A program made the translations under genes and the position numbers. From assembly GCA_038527215.1 (NCBI GenBank), contig JBCBGC010000180.1:1-12590 (forward strand): a stretch of DNA of 12,590 nt, in the 5' to 3' direction. This DNA is from JAWPMV01 sp038527215 (GTDB lineage: Bacteria; Bacteroidota; Bacteroidia; J057). Positions 7,285 through 12,590 of this stretch are shown piece after piece (the stretch's first letter is position 1; every line of letters begins with the position of its first letter). The notes beneath the pieces are model-generated. The model saw only the letters and a list, made by a program, of their open reading frames with translations. It did no database searches and was not told where the DNA came from.

Positions 7285-10200
7285 TTAATCTGCTAGCAAT
7301 TTTCTGATTTTACTCACATCCTTTTTTCGAGCTTCGGGGATGATCCCTGCATTTTCAAAAAGGTCCAGGTTTTCCAGAAACACGTCTCGGTAACTTCTTC
7401 CTGACTGATCTTCAAATGCCCGGTCCTTCCGGGCCAGATAAAGTCTTTTGGCTGATTTGAAATTGCCTAGCAGCAATTCAATGTGTGCTTGATTAGCCAG
7501 CGGAAAATGATAGGTAGGGTTGAGCTTCAGCGATGCTTCGAAGTCTTTTTTGCTGGAGCTGAATTTGGAGAGGAACATGCCGAGCCATCCCTTGGTGTTG
7601 GTATATTCACTCAGCTTTGCTTTTCCATCGGGATAGACCTCTACGAGCCTGGCCAGGGTATCAATCAGACTTATATGTAGCTCGTATAATCGAAGGGTAT
7701 CATCTTCATTTTTGATCTGATTCAATAGATAGAAAACAGACGGGAAAGCCATCTCCCCTTTTATTGCCTCATAATGGGCAAGGTTTTCGAGATAGCCGAC
7801 ATTATTAGGGGATACAGCTACCAATTCACGCTGTAATCTAATGGCTTCTTCAAGGTAGTATTTGGCCTTCTCGATCTCCCATGCCTGACGACAAAAATGC
7901 TCATGAAAATGAAAATAATTTTCAATAAACATCGACTTGATCTCATTATTATCCGGCAAAGTTTCACCGAGAGATTGAACCGTTGCTTGTGCTAGCTCCA
8001 GGTAATAAAGGGCAGAATCTGGCTGGTCCAGGACATCATATGATTCACCTAAATTGTTCCGGAAGATGAATACCCCTATCGAGTAATCAAGGGTTTGGGG
8101 AGACAGCCTAAGCAGGGTCTGGAACAACTGTTCTCCCTCTATGCGGGTATTTTTCGCTTTCTCAAACCGCTTTGAAGTGAAATAAAGATCTCCCAACAAT
8201 TGTAAGGAGGCGCCATAATGGTAGGGGTGTAATAGATTACTTGAATCCCTTGTCCACAAAGCTTTGCTGTTGTTTCTGATGATCTGATAATAATAAATGG
8301 CAGAATCGAGGTGATGTTGCCTTTCGAAAATCGTCCCCATTTGGGCCGAGGTAATGGACACAGAGGATTGGTGATCTGAGACCTCGGGCTGCTCCGAAGC
8401 CAAGCGCTTGCCAAGCGCATAGGCTTGCCGGAAATAATCCATGGCTGTATCATCGTCCCCTAAAAGAGAAACTACCTGCCCCATAGAATTTGCTGAGGCT
8501 GTGAGACCTACGCTAAGGAGGGTATTCTCAGGAAAGGAATCATGCAAGGCCAAAAGCAAGGCATAATCCTGCGAAAAATAGGTTAACGCAGAATCAAGAT
8601 TAGGTAAATCATAATAAATTCTTCCCAGGGTGTTGGCAGCACCCGCAAGATCATACTGAAAGTTGAGGTTATCAGGTGAGTTGGCTACGATATTGCGGCA
8701 AAGATGATAATCCTGATAGGAATACACCAGGGCAGAATCCAACTGGCCGAGATTCATATGGATGACTGCAGCTTTTTGTACCGAATTGGCAAAAATATTC
8801 TGGAAGGAAATATTGGTGGGATATTCTTCATATAATTTTAAAGCAATACGCTGATTTTTCCGGTAAAAAGATAAGGCGCTATCCAGTTGTCCGAGTCTCC
8901 CATGAAAATCCCCCATGCGTTCATAACTAATTGTCAAATCTTTCAGAAAATAAACGGATAGCGGAAATTGTTCGCTGAGGAAGGTTGAGCTACGTACGCT
9001 TTTTCGATAATAATAAAGGCTTGAATCAGATTGTCCGAGGGCAGCATAGATATCTCCCAGACTAATCCAGGCTGAGACCAGATTATTTATAAAAGCCGGT
9101 TTCCTGGAGGGAAGCTGAACCAGTGAATCCATGATTTCCCCATAGGCATAGAAGTAATAAAGGGCTGAATCGAATTGGCCCTTTTCCTCAAAGAATTCCC
9201 CCAGCTTTTGGTAAAAGCTGCCCAGGCTTGCTGTCATCGTGGCTGAGGTGGGAAATTTATCAACCAGTCGAATCATTTCTTTTATACCCAGATCGAAATA
9301 TATTTTCGCAGAATCTAATTGGCCGCTCTGTTTATATAGATAGCCGAGGTATTCACAGGCTGCACCTAGATAAAGAACTTCATTTGCATGTTGATTCGGA
9401 TCACGCAAGATCGATTGAGAGATGCTAATGCCTTTGCGAAACATCGTAGCAGCGTGTTCAAATTGCCCTTGAACAAATGCCAGGCGGCCCATGATGGAAT
9501 AGGCGTGTCCCCTTTGATTTGGCTCTGCGTGCGGGAGGTTTAGGATTTGTTGGTTGACAGCAACAGCCCTTTCATACTGATGGGTGGTTTCAAAGAAATT
9601 TACCACCTCTTCCAGTAAGTCTATATTGGTGCTGTCTAGTTCAATGAGCCTTAAATAGAGCGATTCAGCTTCTTTGATCTCAAAATCCAACAGATGCGTA
9701 TGGGCTTGTAACAAGATGAGCTTGATGTCTTCCTGTAGTCCGGCTTCGTTTGCCGCCTCTTGTTCCTCTATTTCATCCCGGGCCATCTGTATCCGCGCCC
9801 TTTCCTCAAGCCGATTACTGGTTCTCTGTAGCAAATCAGCTTGCTGGAGCAGTTGTTTACAGGAATCGATTTTCCCTTCCTGAAAAAAACGCAGCGCATC
9901 CTGGTAAAGCTGACCCACATCGTCAAAATTTACCCTCGCAAATTGCTCTGAGAGTTCTGTAAGACTGGCTTGTTGGGCATTCAGCTGATTTTCCAGGGCT
10001 GTTAATTGAACAAAAAAAGCAGCCTTTTCTATTTCTGATTCCTGCAGGGCTTTTTTCAGACGAGCTTTCTCCCGGGCATATCCTTCTTGTAGTTTGGCCA
10101 GGGAAACCCCATAGTATTGGGCTCGAGTTTCGGCAATGACCCCAATCCTGGCCAGAATAATATCATAAGTAAGTTTCCCATTTTTCGATATTTGTGTAAT

Positions 10201-10467
10201 CTCCAACTCCTTCTCATTCACCACCTCGTACCCCTGCTTCTTGATCTCCTCCAAAAAGGCCACATCCCCGGCCTGCTTCCCCTGAAAGGCCAGCCGAAAC
10301 TTACCTCCATCGTCAGAGGTGGTATTGACGGCATCTTCGAATTTTATAAAGACATTAGGCACCGGCTTCTTGCCGGAGTTGAGCTCGCGGGTGAGACCGG
10401 CTTGGTAGACGGTCTGTGCGGGGAGGAGGCTGCGGGTCCAGAGGAGGAAAAGGATAAGATAACGCAT
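7285..10467 (-). CDS. exported long TPR-repeat protein, paralog P3 (1060 aa)
   Basis: The signal peptide differs from P1 and P2 (MRYLILFLLWTRSLLPAQ, cleavage probably after L-P-A at 17), yet the following beta-type domain (about 20-73) is almost identical to theirs. A coiled coil at about 112-178 ends FARVNFDDV, followed by a charged helix with EEQEAANEAGLQED. TPR anchors are at residues 264, 298 and 336, then exactly every 48 residues through 816, with a last one at 865 (12 long units). Many are plain L-D-S-A followed by L-x-Y-[YF]. The C-terminal module contains GWLGMFLSKFSSSKKDF, FLENLDLFENAGIIP and the tail RKKDVSKIRKLL. From residue 372 onward it aligns with P4 with only a one-residue length difference, so P3 and P4 are the closest pair. 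Start ATG at 10465-10467 is set by the signal peptide; no Shine-Dalgarno sequence is evident. Predicted periplasmic scaffold; function unknown. Confidence 0.9.
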   Translation of the reverse strand: MRYLILFLLWTRSLLPAQTVYQAGLTRELNSGKKPVPNVFIKFEDAVNTTSDDGGKFRLAFQGKQAGDVAFLEEIKKQGYEVVNEKELEITQISKNGKLTYDIILARIGVIAETRAQYYGVSLAKLQEGYAREKARLKKALQESEIEKAAFFVQLTALENQLNAQQASLTELSEQFARVNFDDVGQLYQDALRFFQEGKIDSCKQLLQQADLLQRTSNRLEERARIQMARDEIEEQEAANEAGLQEDIKLILLQAHTHLLDFEIKEAESLYLRLIELDSTNIDLLEEVVNFFETTHQYERAVAVNQQILNLPHAEPNQRGHAYSIMGRLAFVQGQFEHAATMFRKGISISQSILRDPNQHANEVLYLGAACEYLGYLYKQSGQLDSAKIYFDLGIKEMIRLVDKFPTSATMTASLGSFYQKLGEFFEEKGQFDSALYYFYAYGEIMDSLVQLPSRKPAFINNLVSAWISLGDIYAALGQSDSSLYYYRKSVRSSTFLSEQFPLSVYFLKDLTISYERMGDFHGRLGQLDSALSFYRKNQRIALKLYEEYPTNISFQNIFANSVQKAAVIHMNLGQLDSALVYSYQDYHLCRNIVANSPDNLNFQYDLAGAANTLGRIYYDLPNLDSALTYFSQDYALLLALHDSFPENTLLSVGLTASANSMGQVVSLLGDDDTAMDYFRQAYALGKRLASEQPEVSDHQSSVSITSAQMGTIFERQHHLDSAIYYYQIIRNNSKALWTRDSSNLLHPYHYGASLQLLGDLYFTSKRFEKAKNTRIEGEQLFQTLLRLSPQTLDYSIGVFIFRNNLGESYDVLDQPDSALYYLELAQATVQSLGETLPDNNEIKSMFIENYFHFHEHFCRQAWEIEKAKYYLEEAIRLQRELVAVSPNNVGYLENLAHYEAIKGEMAFPSVFYLLNQIKNEDDTLRLYELHISLIDTLARLVEVYPDGKAKLSEYTNTKGWLGMFLSKFSSSKKDFEASLKLNPTYHFPLANQAHIELLLGNFKSAKRLYLARKDRAFEDQSGRSYRDVFLENLDLFENAGIIPEARKKDVSKIRKLLAD
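7732..9462 (-). repeat. 48-residue TPR array of P3 (12 units)
   Basis: Anchors lie at residues 336, 384, 432, 480, 528, 576, 624, 672, 720, 768, 816 and 865. All steps are exactly 48 residues except the last, which is 49. Anchors are mostly L-D-S-A or close variants (F-D-S-A, S-D-S-S, D-D-T-A, F-E-K-A, P-D-S-A). Confidence 0.9.
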
Positions 10468-10478
10468 ATGACCTGGAT

Positions 10479-10494
10479 TAAAGAATGATCTTTA
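10479..10494. repeat. perfect 6-bp inverted repeat 12 bp upstream of P3
   Basis: TAAAGA (10479-10484) and TCTTTA (10489-10494) are perfect inverted complements around a 4-nt loop, located 11 bp before the P3 ATG. It shares the AAAGA...TCTTT core with the larger inverted repeat upstream of P1, with a different spacing. It could be an operator half-site pair or a small hairpin covering the translation start region. Possible chance occurrence in AT-rich DNA. Confidence 0.4.
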
Positions 10495-10517
10495 TTTCAG
10501 CAGAGAAGGCTCCAGGC

Positions 10518-12590
10518 TCAAGGGCCTAGGAGCTTGCGAATTTTGGCTACGTCCTTTTTACGCTTAGGAGGGATGGCGCCGGCTCTTTCGAGGGCGTCGA
10601 GGTCTTTTAGGCATACTTCTTTAAAGAGGAGGTCCTGCTCATGGTCTCCAAAAGGCTCGTCCATGTGCGTTTGACAGATTTCTTTGGCCCTTTTATATTG
10701 GCCTAATGCAAGGTGTACAAGGGCTAATCTGGCGCGGGCTGCGTCTTGATCTGCATTCATAGCGAGAACCTCTAAGAGATCAACCTCGCTCTCTTTTAAT
10801 TTTCCTAGAAACATTCCCAGCCAGGCCTTCTCGTTCAGCACATCTGTTAGTTTTTCCTTTCCGTGGGGATAATGCGCTATCTCCTTCTTTAAGGAATCAG
10901 CCAGTTGGGCGAAAAGCCCATACATGGTTAGGGTATCTGCTTCGTAGGTAATCTTCGTTAAGAGAAGATAAATGCTAGGGAAGGCTAGCTGTTGCTGTTT
11001 TTCTCGAAGGAAAGCCAGGTCTTGCTGATAAGCCATATAATCGGGCACGGCTTCGGCTAATTGAGCCTGGACCTTCTCAGCTTCATCCAGATATTGCCTG
11101 GCTTGCTCAAAATCTTGTTCCTGTAAGCCATAATACTCATGGATATCGTATAGGCTGGCCACCACCGATGAGGTTAGCTCCTTATTTTCTGGGAAGGCTT
11201 CCGAAAGGGATAGAATCGTCTTCTGGGCGATGCGCAAATAATGAGAAGCTGAATCCAAGACGCCTAATCTTGCAAAGGTTTTCCCAAGGTTTTGTTGAAC
11301 AATAAAAAGACCGCGAGCATATTCAAGGGTTAGGGGCGAAAGACGCCTAAGGGTCATAAAAGCGCCGATTCCTTCCTTATAAATATCTTTGGCCTGCTCG
11401 TAATCCTGGGTTTGATAATAGACATCCCCGATTAATTGTAAGGAAGCCGCATAATGAAAATGATAGGTGATGTTGGTTGAGTCTAAGGATGCTAATTCCT
11501 GACTATATACTTTGATAAAGGAGTAATAGTAAATGGCAGAATCATAGGTGCCGTTCACTGCGAAAATATTGCCTATGTAGGAGGCAGAGACAGATATGGA
11601 AGCTTTATGGGTCAGGACTGATGGATTGCGTGCCGCCAGATTGCTACAGAGCCGAAATGCCTTTTTGTGATAGGCTATGGCCCGAGCATTATCTTCCTGG
11701 TAAGTAGCAACGATCCCTAAATTATTTGCTGAATTCACCAATCCCTCCACCACCACAGCATGGTCCGGAAAAGAATCATACAGGCTTTCCATAATAGCAT
11801 AATCCTCTATGAAATATTTGGAGGCAGAATCAAGATTGAAATCGTCTAAGAAAAATCTTCCCAGCGTGCCGGCCGATCCAGCCAGGTCAAATTGAAAGGT
11901 TAGGTTCTGAGGTGTTTTTTGGACAATTTTTTTGCAAAGCTTGTAATCTTGGTAGGCATAAACTAAAGCCGAATCAGCGTGCCCTTGAATGCTGTGTATT
12001 TCCCCCGATTTTTGTAAAGCATTAGCCAGGAGATTTTGAAACCTGATATTAGCCGGATATTCCTGGTGAAGGATTTGGGAGAGGGAGAGGTCAGCCTTGA
12101 AAAAATAAAGCGCACTATCTAACTGGCCCATCTTCCACTTTAGATCGCCCATTCTTTCATAGGTAAGCGCTAATTCATCTTGAAAATCAATAGACTGAGG
12201 AAATAGCTTATGAAGAGAAGTAGCGGTAGCCAAGCCTTTGCGGAAGTAAAAAAGCGAAGAGTCGGTCCGGCCTATGGTATTAAAGGCATCTCCTAAAGCT
12301 ACCCAGGCTGAAGTCATATCGTCCAGATAAACCGGTTCCTTAGGGAGTTTGGTTAGCAGAGAATCCATGATGCTGGCGTTTGCATGGAAGTAGGAGAGAG
12401 CAGAATCATAGACCATCTTTCGCATGAATATCTCTCCCATTTTCCCATAGGCAATCGCGAGGTTTGACATAACCTTGCCTGAGCTTGGAAATTTTTGCAC
12501 TGACCTGCGCACATCCCTGAGATTTAACGCTTGATAAAATTGTGCTGAATCTACCTGCCCACTCAACAAATGAATGTATCCCAGATATTG
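10518..12590 (-). CDS. exported long TPR-repeat protein, paralog P4 (N-terminus outside window)
   Basis: The frame is open to the right edge and gives 690 residues ending at TGA (10518-10520). It begins QYLGYIHLLSGQVDSAQ, which aligns with residue 372 onward of P3 (EYLGYLYKQSGQLDSAK). About 370 N-terminal residues, with the signal peptide and beta-type domain, should therefore lie about 1.1 kb beyond the window. The TTG at 12567-12569 is an internal Leu codon and not a start. Eleven long TPR units are visible, all 48 residues apart except the last step of 49, as in P3. Shared blocks include LVYAYQDYKLCKKIV (P3: LVYSYQDYHLCRNIV), YAASLQLIGDVYY, and KAWLGMFLGKL. The tail ends KRKKDVAKIRKLLGP. 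It is the most upstream of the four genes visible, 50 bp from P3, so any operon promoter may lie outside the window. Role as for the other copies: inferred exported interaction scaffold, partner unknown. Confidence 0.88.
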   Translation of the reverse strand, partial: QYLGYIHLLSGQVDSAQFYQALNLRDVRRSVQKFPSSGKVMSNLAIAYGKMGEIFMRKMVYDSALSYFHANASIMDSLLTKLPKEPVYLDDMTSAWVALGDAFNTIGRTDSSLFYFRKGLATATSLHKLFPQSIDFQDELALTYERMGDLKWKMGQLDSALYFFKADLSLSQILHQEYPANIRFQNLLANALQKSGEIHSIQGHADSALVYAYQDYKLCKKIVQKTPQNLTFQFDLAGSAGTLGRFFLDDFNLDSASKYFIEDYAIMESLYDSFPDHAVVVEGLVNSANNLGIVATYQEDNARAIAYHKKAFRLCSNLAARNPSVLTHKASISVSASYIGNIFAVNGTYDSAIYYYSFIKVYSQELASLDSTNITYHFHYAASLQLIGDVYYQTQDYEQAKDIYKEGIGAFMTLRRLSPLTLEYARGLFIVQQNLGKTFARLGVLDSASHYLRIAQKTILSLSEAFPENKELTSSVVASLYDIHEYYGLQEQDFEQARQYLDEAEKVQAQLAEAVPDYMAYQQDLAFLREKQQQLAFPSIYLLLTKITYEADTLTMYGLFAQLADSLKKEIAHYPHGKEKLTDVLNEKAWLGMFLGKLKESEVDLLEVLAMNADQDAARARLALVHLALGQYKRAKEICQTHMDEPFGDHEQDLLFKEVCLKDLDALERAGAIPPKRKKDVAKIRKLLGP
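10968..12590 (-). repeat. 48-residue TPR array of P4 (11 units visible)
   Basis: Counting from the internal Leu codon at 12569 as residue 1, anchors lie at 6, 54, 102, 150, 198, 246, 294, 342, 390, 438 and 487. All steps are 48 residues except the final 49. The array matches the last eleven units of P3 one to one. At least one further unit and the near-canonical TPRs should lie beyond the right edge. Confidence 0.88.

Noticed and set aside
12567..12569. TTG as start codon of P4
   Set aside because: The frame continues upstream to the window edge with residues QYLGYIH that align with P3, so the gene starts outside the window.
869..12590. TPR genes as defence effectors, kinases or caspase/CHAT proteins
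   Set aside because: No NB-ARC, kinase, protease or nuclease motif is present in the window, and all three complete copies carry signal peptides. A defence role has no direct support.

Overview
The window looks like chromosomal DNA of a Bacteroidota bacterium. A member of the Saprospiria (Lewinella/Haliscomenobacter-like) is my best guess. The reasons are a GH36 alpha-galactosidase C-terminus of the Bacteroidota type, a small lipoprotein, very long secreted TPR proteins with an N-terminal carboxypeptidase-regulatory-like domain, and start codons without Shine-Dalgarno sequences. The taxonomic guess rests on remembered family patterns and was not checked against a database.

Layout. At the left edge (2-307, +) is the last 101 residues of a GH36 alpha-galactosidase. 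Only 3 bp separate its stop codon from that of a convergent small lipoprotein gene (311-814, -). To the right, the rest of the window is a head-to-tail series of four paralogous minus-strand genes: 869-4198 (P1, 1109 aa), 4323-7214 (P2, 963 aa), 7285-10467 (P3, 1060 aa) and 10518 to beyond the right edge (P4, at least 690 aa visible). Transcription runs right to left, P4 to P3 to P2 to P1 to lipoprotein, with gaps of 50, 70, 124 and 54 bp. I see no convincing intrinsic terminator in these gaps, so a shared transcript is plausible. Internal promoters or operators are possible: there are inverted repeats just upstream of P1 and P3 and a weak promoter-like match upstream of P2. No gene-free stretch exceeds 124 bp.

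The paralogs share one plan: a short signal peptide, an almost invariant N-terminal beta-type domain, a coiled coil, two or three near-canonical TPRs spaced 34 and 38 residues, an array of 48-residue TPR-like units in near-perfect register, and a conserved C-terminal module ending in a basic R-K-D-V/K-I-R/L-L type tail. The whole proteins differ in length almost exactly by whole repeat units (13, 10 and 12 units in P1, P2 and P3). The N-terminal coding DNA is a patchwork of identity among copies. I read the locus as an amplifying family of exported, probably periplasmic, TPR scaffold proteins whose repeat number varies while both end modules stay fixed. Their binding partner and function are unknown. 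No enzyme or effector domain is visible in them.
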